A stretch of DNA of 64,000 bases, from NCBI GenBank assembly GCA_033439265.1, contig JAVTVX010000034.1:15142501-15206500 (forward strand), given 5' to 3'. Shown one piece after another: positions 23,018-35,823 of the stretch. Under the pieces are notes generated by a model that saw only the letters and a program-made list of their open reading frames with translations, ran no database searches and had not been told where the DNA came from. Each line of letters begins with the position of its first letter. The stretch's first letter is position 1. Source of the DNA: Dillenia suffruticosa (Eukaryota; Streptophyta; Magnoliopsida; Dilleniales; Dilleniaceae). The position numbers were made by a program, and so were the translations under genes.

Positions 23018-26000
23018 CTGCAATAGAACAACAAAAAATCATGTCAGAAGCAAGAAGAAAACCAAATCACAACCTATACTTCCCCCAGGAAAAGAAAATA
23101 AAGTGGAACACAACAAAAGAAGAAATGTTAGTGGAGACACACTCGCCCCTCTACCCTCTCAAGAGGACCTCTTTTTTCCTCTTCTTGTTCTTCTTTCTTA
23201 GTTCCAATTGTTGGTTGACATTGTTGTCATTCCTACACGATAAAAACTAACTCTTCATTGGCTTTTTTGCTACTTGGCCATATTGCTAATATAATATGGA
23301 AAAAGGAATAGCTAATGTACCAACCACAATCACTATAAATTAAGGGGAAGGAGAGTGAATTGATGACTCTTATTCAGCTAAAAATCAATACGTCAAAAAT
23401 ATTAATGCGATTAGAATGGAATGTCAAAGATTGATGATAGTGCACGCCATTGAGGATTCATATCAGAATCACCATAGGATGTATCAACCATAGCAAGAAC
23501 AAACATTTGGATTCCAAGAGGTATAGCTTCACATTTATTCTTCCAAGAAACATGCTAATGTCAGAGATCCCAATTGTATTAAACGGGATCACAGTTTCTC
23601 ATGCCCAAGCAACAGTTGCACCCAATTCCAGTAGCATCACCCACCAACATAATACCTATCAGTTCTTTTTTTTTTTGGGTCATTAAACCTACCGGTGTAC
23701 TTGGACCTAACCAAGCCTCTCAATCCAAAATTGTGTTCAACAAATAAAACCATGCATTACAAGCAAAATCTGATACACATGCAAGATAATGCTATAATAA
23801 ACATGGACAACCTCCATGAGTAAAAATCACCACCATTATCAGAAATATAATTGCTTAACCACAAAGATTTTTAGAAGATCCTCCCAAGGAAGCAAACCTT
23901 CATGGCTGAAAAAATGAGGCTGCCGTGAGTGCTCATGCAATTCATGTCTCAAATTCAATGACCATCTAAATTCTAAGGCCACGATGAGAGTAAATCATAA
24001 ACTTAGGATTTTAAACTTTGACAAAGGTTGACGATTTCTCAGCATGAGAGAGGTTATCGGGTAAGACTCAAATTCATGAGAATTCATGGCATTGTTTCTA
24101 CAGAAAGATTACACATTATTTAATACAGAATGCAAGTTCAGTTTGTGAAGAACATATGGAAGGGGACAAAGCAGCTTGCCATGGCATAAGTTTTCCAAAT
24201 ATCAGGTTATTCTTTAAACAGTTATATGCAATCAACTTCACCAAAGAAAATAGAGTGGAAATTTTAGAGATTTGATATGGTTATTCGTAGCAAGGTATTC
24301 AAGCATTTCATATTATAAATTTTTAGGACATGATATCAGAGAGCATAATAATCATCTTTCCAAGAATGAAAACATTGGAACATGCAAGAGCAGGCTGGCC
24401 TTCCTAAATAATGTAGGACAACAAGAATAGACATTCATCTTTCTCATAAAAGGAAGACTAGATAAGCTCTTGTGACAGAACCAAAGCACCATGAAGATAA
24501 TTTATGTGGCATCTTGGATATTTAAGTAATACTATGTTGTTAGTTTGTTTTCCTGAAGGAAGGAAAGCCAGAACAGTTTTGTGTAAACGAATTACTCAAT
24601 GACAGATACTGATATTGTTTAACAATCCATCAAGACATGATACGGCATACATAATCACTAATATTTAATCAACAATTTCTATTTAACTAGCTATCTTTTG
24701 ATAAGATAAGAAGACAAATATATGAAAAATACAATGAGAGGGATCCTCTAGAGAAAAGAAAACACCGAAACATTACTAATAATACCCCTCCGATTTCATC
24801 TGACATACTCAACAGTAGTTTTGTCAAACAAGCAGGCGAACATGATCCTAAGGAAGCAATAAAAACAATCTTCTCCAAAATTAAGTTAATGGGGGGGGGG
24901 AACACATACAAAATATTTCAGCAGTCCTTTTCTCCGGAATACACCAAATAACTGCCTCCTTAGCACAATTCTAATGGTTCCTTGCATCTTTCTTTCATTC
25001 AAAGCCTCCAGTGTGGATGATCAAAAAAATCAAACTTATCCTTACACACCCATTTCTTAAAACAGTGAACACTCTACCCACAATTGCAAGAATTTAAGCA
25101 ATGAAGAAATAAGTGATGCTAGTTCTTAATACGTAATTGAGTAATGAAACAAGCATTACAAGAGAAAACACTTTTTATCTCCTAATTACTGGCATTCGTC
25201 CTATTTGCAGACAAGAGACAAGAAAAACCTTGACCATAAACCAAACTTTCATCTTCCAATGGAACTTATCATCACCCATAAAATGTTTTAGCTTACAATT
25301 TCTACATGACGTCAGGAGCTTGTCATCATACAAGGAGGTGCAAATCCCTTCTTAGAAGCAGGAGCGCAATGCACAAATGTTCGTGGAATGCAAATTAGTG
25401 CACCCTTTCAAGCTTGAGAGTTATAGTAAGAACGGGTATTGATCAATGCTTTACTTACATGTAAAACAAAAATAAAAAATAAAACCAAAAAAAAAATCTG
25501 AACTTGCTACATACGATTGTATATCACATTCAATTCCATATCTTCTATAGTTGGAAAAACTAAAATATACCTCCCGATCAAAGTTCCCAAGGAGTTCACT
25601 GACTTTCCTAAATAAGGTCATTTTCATGAAGCTTTCATCTTTCAAGAATTTACTGTCGAGGCAAATCCTAATTTTAGTTAATGAACTAATATTAATCAGA
25701 AAGAAAGTTCACAACAGAAATATACAAGAAAACATTGCATCTAAAGGCCCTAGAAATATACAATGTCGAAGAACCATGCCATCAAAAAATTACAAAAAAA
25801 AAAACTAAGCCAAAAAGTTTCAACACGTGGCATTTCAATTCCACACAAGTGGTTAGATACATACACTTGCAACCTATCAGCTCTGGTAAGTTTAATCCTA
25901 GCCATCATATGTGTTTCAACATTCATTGTGAGCTGAGAAATTCTACAAGTTGCAGCAATTACACAAGAAAGCGGCAAATTCCATTAAAATTTTTCATACT

Positions 26001-26404
26001 CAAGTCAAAAAACATATATTGTCTTTTGAAATTAGAGGTCTATTAAACTACAAAACTTAAGAATAGTGCAAAAATTTGTGGGAGACTGAGAATATCACGT
26101 GGGGCACCCAATTAAGCAACAAAGGAAGGAATTGGGTGACAACCATTAGCCCAAGGCAGCACAACTCCACCATCAATTTGTGAAAAAACAAAGCAATTAT
26201 TAGCATGAACCAACCTCGTAAACACTAAAAGTTTAAGTTTTATACAACCATAAACCCTAAATTGCTTCACCGAACCTTGAAATTATCTACCACTAAAACA
26301 TATACCAATCTGGGTTTAACTTAAATTACCGGACAAAAGCATATGGGTACATAAATTTCAAGAACATTTAGAAAATTACCGAGTACGAGAACAAGAAGAC
26401 TAAC
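23018..26404 (-). other. DJA6: 5' UTR intron of the DJA gene (3.4 kb)
   Basis: The donor GTTAGT is at 26404-26399 and the acceptor TATTGCAG ends at 23018. It lies wholly upstream of the ATG. Short open frames in it are not conserved-looking. Long 5' UTR introns in plants can raise expression, but this is not shown here. Confidence 0.7.
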
Positions 26405-26555
26405 CTTACTAGGGTTCCAAAAGAAAGGCTGAGAAGAAGTAAAGGGTTGCTGAAAATTTCAGATTTGGGATAAATCCGACCAACCCCCTTTCAAGCTCTG
26501 GTTAGCGCCCTTGTTCCTCTAGTAGTTTCGCGAGGAGTTTCTTTCTCTTCGCTCT
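26405..26555 (-). other. DJA6: Non-coding first exon of the DJA gene
   Basis: The minus strand runs from a CT-rich start region through CGCTAACCAGAGC to ...GGAACCCTAGTAAG, then donor GTTAGT. It contains no in-frame ATG joined to the coding frame, so I read it as 5' UTR. The 5' end is placed about 30 bp downstream of the TATA box and is approximate. Confidence 0.7.
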
Positions 26556-26577
26556 CTCTCAGTATTTATCTGCAATC

Positions 26578-26586
26578 CTTTTTATA
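26578..26586 (-). promoter_or_regulatory. DJA6: TATA box of the DJA gene
   Basis: The minus strand reads TATAAAAAG, a near-perfect plant TATA box, within a TATATATATTATAAAAAGG context. It is followed by CT/GA-rich sequence typical of plant transcription start regions. Confidence 0.7.
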
Positions 26587-26599
26587 ATATATATACTAT

Positions 26600-27366
26600 T
26601 TTTGTAAGAGATGGGTGTGGATTTAGACATTGCGAACCATTTGATGTGGCTGAGATTATGTTGTTTCTCATATTATACGAACGTAGAACAGTATTGCGTT
26701 TTAGGTTATTAAATATTTTGCATATTAGACATTTTTCTTAATTTAATTGTTAATATTATATTAATGGTGGCATTGCCCTCTTGCTAAGGAACGTTGGCTG
26801 CCCCTTTGCTCAATATTTAGGTGCGGCCTCTTCCTCCATTGCTGCTCTCTCACGTTTCTAAATATGACATTGGAGGAAGTTGGTGCTTTTTTTTTCTATA
26901 TATTTCAATCCTTCCATGTTTCAGTAATAACATATTATTCCATCAAGCTAAAGTCTAAAATATGAAGGGTCAGCTCAAATCAATACATTGAAACAAAATC
27001 GTAAATGTATTTTCGATATATATAAATCAAGTTTAATGGCATAAATGCTCACAATTTGAATGCAGTGTTGAGCATCCAAGAGGTCATTGGTTGGATCGAG
27101 GACTACAATAGGACTAATACTGTTGTTGATTTATCTCAATAAAATTCTTTTCCAAAAAAATTAAATTAAAAGAATTATTTGAGATCAACAAAAATTCAAT
27201 TTTTGCATGTTACATGAAATAAATTTTAATCACTATTGTCTCAAGCTTTCATCATCCACATCGATAACACTAGATGGTCAGGCTCACTTTGCAAGGCCTT
27301 ATTAATCATTTCAAATATTAGACCAAAAATATAGATTAATATTCCACATGAAGTCTGTGTGTTAAG

Positions 27367-27399
<33 letters not shown>

Positions 27400-28600
27400 G
27401 TTGCAAAATAATCATATTTTTGTTGTATGGGCAGTAAGGTTAAACATTTGCTTAATTGAAAGTGATTAAAATTTTCACTCAATAATTTTACCTTTTGGGG
27501 TGTGATTAAACTTAAATAGTATGGTTAAATTGTTGAAATTGTAGGTTCTGGCTCTCAAATAAAAAAAAAAAATGATGAAGAGTTTAAACATAACTTTTTC
27601 AACATCAAATCAGTTTGAGAACCTAATTTCCAGTGTAATTTAGTAATCCTATTAACAAACAATTTAAAGCATATTAATAAAAACAACAAATCATAAGTCT
27701 TCGATTCGGTCATCACAATAATAAAGCCATAATCATGTAACTTTTGGAAGCAAAGGTTGCGTTAGGGAGTAAATATAATTTTGAGGTCAATGGAAATGTT
27801 TGGGAGCTCAATAAGATATGGGTATATTATAATTTAAATAGTAACCGATCAGTTTATCACAATAAAATTAGGTTTTCAATTATAAAAACATAAGACATGG
27901 GTATATTATAATTAATAATAACAGATCAATTTATCACGATAAAATTAGGTTCTCAATTATAAAACATAAAACATCTTATTTACCAATAAGTAACAGCAAA
28001 AAATCATCATATTTAATTGATATTTTAATGAGTAATATCAAATATTGTAAGTTAAATACTTATGTATTTGGTTGTAACAAATAAAATAAGACAAAAAATA
28101 AATAGTCTTACAAATGGAAATATATTACAAAGGACAACTTGCAATAACAAATTCACTGATCCTTTTTCTTAGATTTATTTTCCCCTTTATCATAATTAAA
28201 TTTATGTTTTTAAATCTCCAAATCTACACAGCAACATTGATATGAAATTTGCGGTTCTAGCTCTTCCATTGTTAGGGTAACATGTCCACTCTGATGGATG
28301 GACCTTCATGTTTTACTAGCAAAACAGTTTTATCATTTGTGCGATAAGTTATTATATTTGTATGCATTTGTGTCAATCATATTCAGCTCAAGTGACACAA
28401 ATTTCTCTCTCCCTTGTAATAGATTTGTATTCGAGTTTTATTCTGAATAAAAAAAATAACTAACTTCTAACCCCATTGAATCTTCTTGTACAGAGTGAGA
28501 TATCGAAAAAACGATACACAATAAAAAAAAACAATTATATAAATGGAGTGAAAGTAATTAATGAAGAATACCATAGCAGTAATTTAAAACATACTCTCTT
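26600..28600. other. Upstream intergenic DNA, no gene seen
   Basis: AT-rich sequence upstream of the DJA promoter. It has a long poly-A run at about 27370-27398 and a ~79-bp tandem duplication at 27813-27970. I recognise no coding sequence. Confidence 0.55.
27813..27970. repeat. Imperfect 79-bp tandem duplication
   Basis: Two adjacent copies share atgggtatattataatt, then gatca(g/a)tttatcac, then aataaaattaggtt, then tcaattataaaa. The second copy begins 79 bp after the first. Confidence 0.85.
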
Positions 28601-28639
28601 GACGAAGAATACCATAACTCATAGTCGAGAGATCATTCG

Positions 28640-30043
28640 ATACTGTGAAAAATCCTCTTAGTAGCCCTTATGTGAGATTTGGTTGGATTCTCCATAATCC
28701 GATTGATGATCCCGACGACATACAAAATGTCCAATCTTGTTCAGGTCAAGTGTTGGAGACTTCCCATAAGACTCCTAAATTGACTTGGCTCTATTGCCAT
28801 AATATCTACTTTTGAAAACTTTAACCAGCACTTCATAGGGTTGGCAACTGGTTTGCATTCTTTCATTTGAAATTCTTCAAAATTTCTTTTGCAAACACTA
28901 CTTAAAATAGAAATATCTCATCTTCTAATTGTATCATCTCAATGCCTAAGTAGTAGCACATGAAGACCATGTGTGTCATCTCGAATTCCTTGGCTATGGG
29001 TATCTTGAACTTATTGAACATTTGTATATTGTTGCTGGTGAATATCAAATTATCAATATATATATATATATATATATAAATATGCAAACATAGAAAAGAT
29101 AACCTTGATTTTTATTACCAAAAAAAAAAAGAGGGCATACTCTTGAGTACACCTTGTGGATCTATTTTCTTGCGAAAATATTTATGTATGTGGTGGTTCC
29201 ATGGAAGCTTTCTTAAAGCAATACAAGGCCTTTTTCAACTTTAGAACCTTGTCTTCGTGGTTCTTGATCACAATCCCCTGGGTTGATCAATGTAGACTTT
29301 TTCTTCTAGATAGCCATTGAGGAAGCCTGACTTCATATCTACCTGGAAATCCTCTATTTCTTTTGAACTGTCATTGAAATAAGTAGCCAATTCATCTCAA
29401 GATTGGTTATAGAAGCAAATACTTCATCATAGTCAATGTTATGTCTCTATTTGTAGTCGTTGGCTACGAGTTTAACCCTGTACTGCTCTACACCTCTTTT
29501 TGAAATTTTTTTCTCTTTACACACCCATTCGACTCCTACTTGATGACTCTTTGGAAGTGGTGTTATCTACCATGTGTCATTCTTCTTGATGGCTTGAATT
29601 TTATTTCTATCACTTGAACTGACTTTTATTTTTATGTCTTCTTCAAAATTTAAAAGTTCAATATCAGCATAAAAATTGAAAAGATTAAGATTGCCTACCG
29701 TCTCGTTGGTATTATAGATCTCTTCAAGTTTCCTAATTCCCGAGGTCCGATATCTAGACTTGATGTTGAAGCTAATTTTATTCTTGATGGAGGAGTTATC
29801 CTTGAACTTGATCCAGTTGGAGTGGTTTCTTGAGGAGTTGGAGTGGGTACGGATAGACTTTTGGAGGAGTTATATCAATATTAATAGTTGTGGTTGGAAG
29901 GTCTTCAAAGTACAAGTAATCATACGAGTCTATCTCAAATTGGACCAATTACCATGTTAACTCTTTATTGAATTATATATCTTGGTTAATCATGACCTTG
30001 TGGGTTCTCGGTGTTCTAATAAAGAAAAACCTCAATTGGGGTC
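28640..30043 (-). mobile_element. Old copia (copia-2) segment A: RT and RNase H relic
   Basis: The minus-strand reading contains DNLIFTSNN, then KEFEMTHM and YYLGIEM at 28902-29087: the RT region just after the YVDD box. Higher up, 29250-29600 reads as the RT fingers (a VFLNGYLEE-like segment near 29300). Below 28860 is a traceable RNase H remnant. The block ends at 30043, where a plus-strand copia begins. In element order it follows segment B at 35000-35368. Confidence 0.75.
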
Positions 30044-30532
30044 TACGGTTAATGTTGTCTATCAAGGATCCAAAACAAAATTCAAGCCTAATCATGTCAG
30101 GATCAAGAAGTCCTTAAGTTCATGTTTTTAAAATTAATTTAAGGCTAAAAAAGGATCTCTCTCAAGGCCCAAAAAGTGCCCAAATCATCTTCTTAAGAGA
30201 TCTAATAGATTACCCAATCTGCCAAGGGTAGAATGGGCATAATATATTTCAACGGTTAGTTTTTCTGATTGTTCAAATATAATCATTGTCCTTCCAATGG
30301 CCATGTTGGCCTCTTTTTCCTTTTTTTCCTTTATAAATAGGTGTCTTCTCTTATTTAAGAATGTAAGAAGGAAAAGCAATCAACTCCTCTCTCTTTCTCT
30401 CTCTTGTACTCTTCCATTCTCTCAATAAATAAAAGTGCAATATTTTTTTAACACATTGTTCACTTCAATTACTTCATTAGCTAAGCATTATTTTTCATAC
30501 TTTGTTGTACTCTCTCTCCCATACAATCAACA
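30044..30532 (+). repeat. 5' LTR of copia-3
   Basis: It aligns with 34506-34999 over its whole length, including TATAAATAGGTGT (a TATA box near 30333) and AATAAAAGTGCAATATT (a poly-A signal). The first ~10 bases are degenerate, so the exact start is uncertain. It ends in ...CAATCAACA right before the PBS. Confidence 0.9.
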
Positions 30533-30543
30533 TGGTATCAGAG
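30533..30543 (+). other. Primer-binding site of copia-3
   Basis: TGGTATCAGAG directly follows the LTR and is complementary to the 3' end of initiator methionine tRNA. Confidence 0.92.
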
Positions 30544-30619
30544 TAGGAAACCATCAAATCACCCAACCACCTCTTCTCTCTATTGGTTAAATTCTTCCAA
30601 TTTTTTTGTTTAGGCTCCA

Positions 30620-31310
30620 CATGTCAAGAGAGCTCTCAATGCAAAAAGGTTACTCGACCATCTTATAAAATCTCCAAAGGATGGATATGATGCCAAGTAT
30701 GAAGAATGGAAGATTAAAGATGATGAAACTGTCATACTTCTCACAAGTGCGATGGATCAAGCTCACAAGGCCATGGTAGCTTGTTACCCAAATTCAAAAT
30801 CCGCATGGGATCAAGTATCAAAAGTTTATGGGCATAGAACAAATGTTGCTCGAGTATTTGAGTTAAAAACTCAGATGTTTAGTTTTCAACGAGGCAAAAT
30901 TATTTTGGAGAATATGAGCAGTTATGGAATAAATACAAAATGATGAGGCTTACAATACTCAACCTAAACATTCTCCAACAAAGAGAAGAGGAAAACAAAA
31001 TCTTTGGCCTTCTAAATTCTTTAGGGGATGAGTTTATCTCAATTCACCAAGAAGTCCTGAGAATGAAAGAATTCCCTTCATTCTAAGAAGTCAAAATGAA
31101 GTCAAAAGGGCCCCAAGAAGGTTCAAGCTCACCACACAATGAAAGGCTGAAATTCATGTACTCATAACTCAAATTGAGGCAAACAAGGCTAAGGCAAGTA
31201 CAAAGAAACCAACATGCACCTACTGCAAAAAGGTCAGACACATCAAAGAGAAGTGTTGCATTCTCTATCTACATCTCTGGCCTAACAGGAAACAACCTGC
31301 TGCAAGCATT
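30620..31310 (+). pseudogene. copia-3 gag (broken)
   Basis: The frame at 30752-30943 reads SAWDQVSKVYGHRTNVARVFELKTQM in pieces, a typical UBN2-type gag. Near 31218-31260 a zinc knuckle CTYCKKVRHIKEKC (CX2CX4HX4C) is readable. Stops interrupt it in several places. Confidence 0.85.
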
Positions 31311-31739
31311 GCATAATAAGAAAATTTTGAAAATCTGGTGGAAGGAATTGTAATAAAAAAGCTCAAAGAAAGTCATTTATCATGTACATCCTTTAATTCC
31401 TCATTGATTCTCATGATTTTGTAATTGATTCCATCACATGATTAAAAATAAGAATAAAATTAGAAAACTTAAGCTGCTTATAAATCATAGGATGATTAAA
31501 GTAGCTAATGGACAAAATCTTACCATAAAATAATATGAAAAAGTTAAACTCTTTGGAAAAATGCTCATACTTTTTATACCCCTAAATTCTCCATTGACTT
31601 TTTGTCCATTAGTCAAATTACTAAAAATGGAAATTGTAAGGTTACCTTTGATCCTAAAAAGGTTATTTTTCAAGATCTCATGTCAAACTAAGTGATTGGT
31701 GAAGGGGTTCGAAGAAATAATCTATATTTTTTAGTGTAA

Positions 31740-32680
31740 GGGAGTCAAGTACAATCTGTATGCATAGAACAAAAATATGAACTTTGGCATGCTAGATTAG
31801 GCCATCCCCATCAACATGCTTTGAAATGGTTATTTCCAACAAAAAATCATAGTGATAGAAAATGTGAAGCATATATTTTTGGCAAACAATCTAGACGTCA
31901 TTATCTCATCTCAAAAACAATATATAAGAATTGTTTTGATCTCATTTACTTTAATATATGGACTTTACCTGTTGAATCTAGGAGGCAATTCAAATACTTT
32001 ATTTCATTTATGAATCACAAATCTAGATTTACATGGGTTTATATACTTGTAAGCAAATCTCTAGCCTTTGAAGTTTTTAAAAACTTTAATACCTATGTAA
32101 TAAAATATTATAATGTCAACATCATGATCTTTATAACTGATAATGGAGTAGAGTATATAAGTACTGCCTTCAAAGAATATTTAGAAGAAAAATGCATAAT
32201 TCATCAATTTAATTGCCCACATATAGCTCAACAAAATGGGATGATAGAAAGGAAAAATAGATATCTTTTAGAGATTGCAAGAACAATGATGTTCTATGTC
32301 AATTTGCCCAAGACTTTTTTGAGTGATGCAATTAGTGTCGCATCACATCATATAAACAGAATACAAATAAAAATTCTCCAAGAAAAAAGCCTCTTAGAAG
32401 TTCTTATGGGTACCAAACCAAATCTCTCATTTGAGAGTGTTTGGATGTGATTATTGTGTCCATATATCTGGACAGTTGGATAAACTAGATAAGAAAGGTA
32501 AACGATGTATTTTCATAGGATATACCAATTATCAAAAAGGTTACATATGCTATGAACTCTTGACTAAAAAAATATACAATGCATTTTCCTTCTTAGAAAA
32601 CTCTCAGAACAGGAATCAAGAAAAACATATCTTAACTTATTTTCAAGTAGACATCACCAATAAATCAAGAACTTAATATA
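31740..32680 (+). pseudogene. copia-3 integrase (broken)
   Basis: The open block 31821-32450 contains the integrase core: LIYFNIWTLPVESRRQFKYF, ITDNGVEYIS and PHIAQQNGMIERKNR. The first catalytic Asp of the D-D-E triad appears replaced (YFNIWT where DxxG is usual). The block 32431-32676 continues as VFGCDYCVHISGQLDKLDKKGKRCIFIGYT. Before it, near 31770-31810, a LWHARLGHP-like zinc segment is seen. Confidence 0.88.
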
Positions 32681-33029
32681 GAAAATAGAACCAATGAGGG
32701 AGAAGAACAACAAAATGAGGAAATTGAAGAAGAAAGTTTTGAAGCATTAAATAAGGAAACTAATAGCATATACCCACAAGAGGTTCAAGAACAAAGTGGA
32801 GAAGAGCCAAATCCAACAACCACTCTTAGTCAATTAAATTAAGGTTCGACTTCCTAAAGAAGAATGGATCAGAAGAAGAATCAACCGCAATGCAAATTTT
32901 TATCTCCCATCCAATTTCCTATCATTACACCTTAGAAAATATCTCTAAAACTCATCAAGTCTTCTTAAATAAGATAGACAAACCCAAGAACTAAGAAGTT
33001 TCGAAGAAACTAATCAACAAGAAGAATAG

Positions 33030-33660
33030 AGAAAAGCTATGAGAGAAGAACTAGATGCCCTACTTACAAACAAAACTTGGGAAATAACATCCTTACTCAA
33101 GGGAAAAGGGTCGTAGATTGTAAAAATAAAATACAATAGTGACGGATCTATAGAAAGAAATAATACAAGATTAATAGCTAAGAGATTCACTTAAATATAT
33201 GAGAGATTATAATAAAACTTTTGTACTCATAACCCAAATGAACACAATTTGGGCACTTATGTCCATTGTCACTAATCGTGACTAGACAATGCATCAAATG
33301 GATGTGTGAGATAACTTTTTACAAGGAAATTTAGAAGAAGAAATTTATATGCAAATCTCTCGAGGATTAGATTCAGAAAATAAAAGATGTATGTCTTTTA
33401 AAGAAAACTATATATGGTTTGAACCAATCTTGTAGGGTTTGGTACTCGAAACTTGTACATTTCTTATTAAGAATAATTTCAAGAAATGTTATAATGATAA
33501 TTCTATATTTATCAAAAAACTAGAGGATGACCTAAAAGTAGTCTTAATATATGTTTATGAAATAATTGTAACCGGAAGCAAATCTAGATTAATCAAAAAA
33601 AACTTCTTAAGGTCAGTTTTGATATCAAGGACTCATGAATATTAAAATATTTTCTGAGAA
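33030..33660 (+). pseudogene. copia-3 reverse transcriptase (heavily broken)
   Basis: The frame carries a KAMREELDALLTNKTWEI-like start near 33035, a QMDV.. segment near 33296, and at 33439-33645 the sequence VVLIYVYEIIVTGS. The last is the YVDDIIVTG active site with both aspartates lost (YVYE). The polymerase is therefore inactive even apart from the stops. Confidence 0.82.
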
Positions 33661-33739
33661 TTGAACTTGCTTATTCTAATAAGGTACTAGTATTATCCTA
33701 AAGGAAGTGTACTCTTGAATTGTTGTAGGATGTAAGGTA

Positions 33740-34420
33740 AATTTGGGGCCAAATCTGCTATCACCTTCATATCAACATCAAAGGAAAAGAAGGACACAAA
33801 GCCCTTTGAAGACATTGCAAAATTTCATTGGCTAGTGGGGAAGATTAATCTATCTCACTATCATTAAACCAGATATATCTTTCATGGTCAACCAAATAAG
33901 CCAACACATGCACAAACCAACTATAGGAGATTGAAAATCTACACATAGCATTTTGAGATATCTCCAAGGATTACCTGGACAAGGAATTCTGATGAAGAAT
34001 AACAAGAATATAAACATTCTTGGATATTGTGAGGCTAACTGGGTAGAAGACTCAAAAAAGATATAAAATCAACTACTGGGTATTGCATGTTCATAGGAGG
34101 AAATTTGGTGTCCTAGAAAAGCAAGAAGCAAAGCACTGTTTCAAGATCAAGTGCTGAAGTAGAATACAGAGCTTTGGCAGCTACAACAAATGAAATTGTA
34201 TGACTCAAACCTCTAGTAAAAGAACTAGTGTTTTCAACCTCTTCTCCAATCATTCTTCACTATGATAATCAATCCGCAATCCATTTAGCATCAAATCAAG
34301 TGTTTCATGAGAAAACCAAACATATAGAAGTAGACTGTCACTTTGTGAGACAAAAGGTGGAAGAAGGCATCATCGGAATTCAACATATCAAAGGGAAAGT
34401 TTAACCAGCAGATGTCTTCA
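33740..34420 (+). pseudogene. copia-3 RNase H (broken)
   Basis: Readable pieces include YCMFIGGN, a SRSSAEVEYRALAAT segment, HYDNQSAIHLASN and TKHIEVDCHFVRQKVEEG, ending with PADVFTKG. These are conserved copia RNase H landmarks in the correct order, in shifting frames. Confidence 0.85.
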
Positions 34421-34493
34421 CCAAAGGAACCATCTCAAAACAATTAAAGGACACTCTAGTCATGCTTAACTCCATAGATATCTATTCGCTTAA

Positions 34494-34505
34494 CTTGAGC
34501 GGGAG
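34494..34505 (+). other. Polypurine tract of copia-3
   Basis: The short purine-rich GAGCGGGAG lies just before the 3' LTR start TGTTGACATTG, where the second-strand primer is expected. Confidence 0.8.
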
Positions 34506-34999
34506 TGTTGACATTGTTGTCTCTGGGGATCTAAAACCAAATTCAAGTCCAATCATGTCGGGATCAAGGAGTCCTTGAGTTCAAGTTTTTAAGTTCAATT
34601 TAAAGCTCAAAAGTGGCCTCTTTCAAGGACCAAAAAGTGCCCAAATCACGTTCCTAAAAGGTCTAACAAATTGACCAATCTATCAAGAGTAAAATGAGCA
34701 TAATACATTTCAACAATTCATTTTTCTAGCTGTTGAAATATAATTATTGCCCTTCCAACAGCTATATTAGCCTCTCTTTCCTTTTTTTTTTCCTCTATAA
34801 ATAGGTGTTTTCTCTTATTTGGAATGTAAAAAGGAAGAGCAATGAGCTCCTCCTCTTTCTCTCTCTCTTCTACTCTTGTATTCATCAAGAAATAAAAGTG
34901 CAATATTTTTTCTGCACATTGTTCACTTCAAATGTTTCGTTAGTTAAGCTTTATTTTTCATACTTTATTGTTCTCTCTCTCTCTACCATAAAATCAACA
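34506..34999 (+). repeat. 3' LTR of copia-3
   Basis: It starts TGTTGACATTGTTG and ends ...AAATCAACA, parallel to the 5' LTR. The TATAAATAGGTGT box and poly-A signal are again present. Confidence 0.9.
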
Positions 35000-35368
35000 C
35001 TCAGTCCCACAACTTGTACCCTTTGAAGTTCTCATCATACCTTATGAAAACTAACTTTTGACTTCTATCATCTAGCTTGATTATATCCTCTTCTCGAACT
35101 CGGGCATAAGCTACAGAGCTAAAAACCTTTTTAAGTGTAGAATACTTAGTTTCCAAACACTTCAAGCTTCTTGACGAGTTATGTAGTCCAAACTCTTGAT
35201 CAGACAATGGTTTGACAAGTAAACTACACATGACACTGCCTTGATCGAAAATTATTTGGGTATACTCTTACTCTCCAACATTGATCTCATCATGTTGAGG
35301 ATGAAGATATTGGCATAGTTATCAACCATGTGATTTTTTGAAAGTAACAAAATGTTTTGAACTTAGAG
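35000..35368 (-). mobile_element. copia-2 segment B: integrase C-terminus
   Basis: The minus strand reads a MMRSML segment near 35285, then an AVSCVVYLSN.. segment and at 35001-35231 SVAYARVREEDIIKLDDRSQ...GYKLWD, the C-terminal integrase extension of a copia element. The right limit is the terminal repeat of the Mutator-like element. The left limit is the 3' LTR of copia-3. Confidence 0.85.
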
Positions 35369-35692
35369 TTAATTACTTGTTTAATCCTTAAACTTTATCC
35401 CAAATTCACAAATTCATCCCTGAACTTCAAAACCCTACGCTTGAGGACCTACACTTCAAAAATCATAACTTGTTAGTCCCTCCGTTAGTAACGGCGCCAA
35501 CCTGTCCATTAACTACTGAGCTGGGTGAACGTTGGAGATGATCTGAATGCCGCCTGGCAAGGAGTTGCTAACATGGCATGCCACGTAACCAAAAGTGCTG
35601 ACGTGGCACTTTTCCCTTAAAAATCTCTCTCTCCCCCTTCCCTCTCCCTTTCTCTATCTCTTCTCCTCTCTCGTTTAAAAAAAAAAACAATA
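35369..35692 (+). repeat. Left terminal inverted repeat of the Pack-MULE
   Basis: It shares with the reverse complement of 39718-40040 such blocks as TTAGTCCCTCCGTTAGTAAC, TGGCAAGGAGTTGCT, GGAGATGAT and TCTCCCCCTTCCCTCTCCCT, and ends in TCTCGTTTAAA. The match is continuous with scattered substitutions. Confidence 0.93.
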
Positions 35693-35823
35693 ACAACTTC
35701 ACTAGAGAGAAAGAGAGGTTGAAGACGATGAATAGTGCCACTCGTTTGGATCCCTTGCTTTTGGCTTCAGACACTTTCTCAATTTCTACATTCCAACTTC
35801 GATTTTCGAAGTTAGGCTGAAAA

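Larger units (their letters stand above)
30044..34999 (+). mobile_element. Plus-strand Ty1/copia element (copia-3), inserted into copia-2
   Basis: Both LTRs, PBS, gag, integrase, RT, RNase H and PPT are all present in the copia order on the plus strand, but the frames are full of stops. It is about 4.96 kb. The old minus-strand copia reads up to its right edge (ending KGYKLWD at 35000) and resumes at its left edge (DPN at 30043), so it interrupts that element. The LTRs differ visibly from each other, so this insertion is not recent. Confidence 0.92.

Noticed and set aside
28902..29087. Open frame beginning with a YIYIYI repeat
   Set aside because: The first residues come from a TA microsatellite. 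Only the part after it matches copia RT, and that is listed under copia-2.
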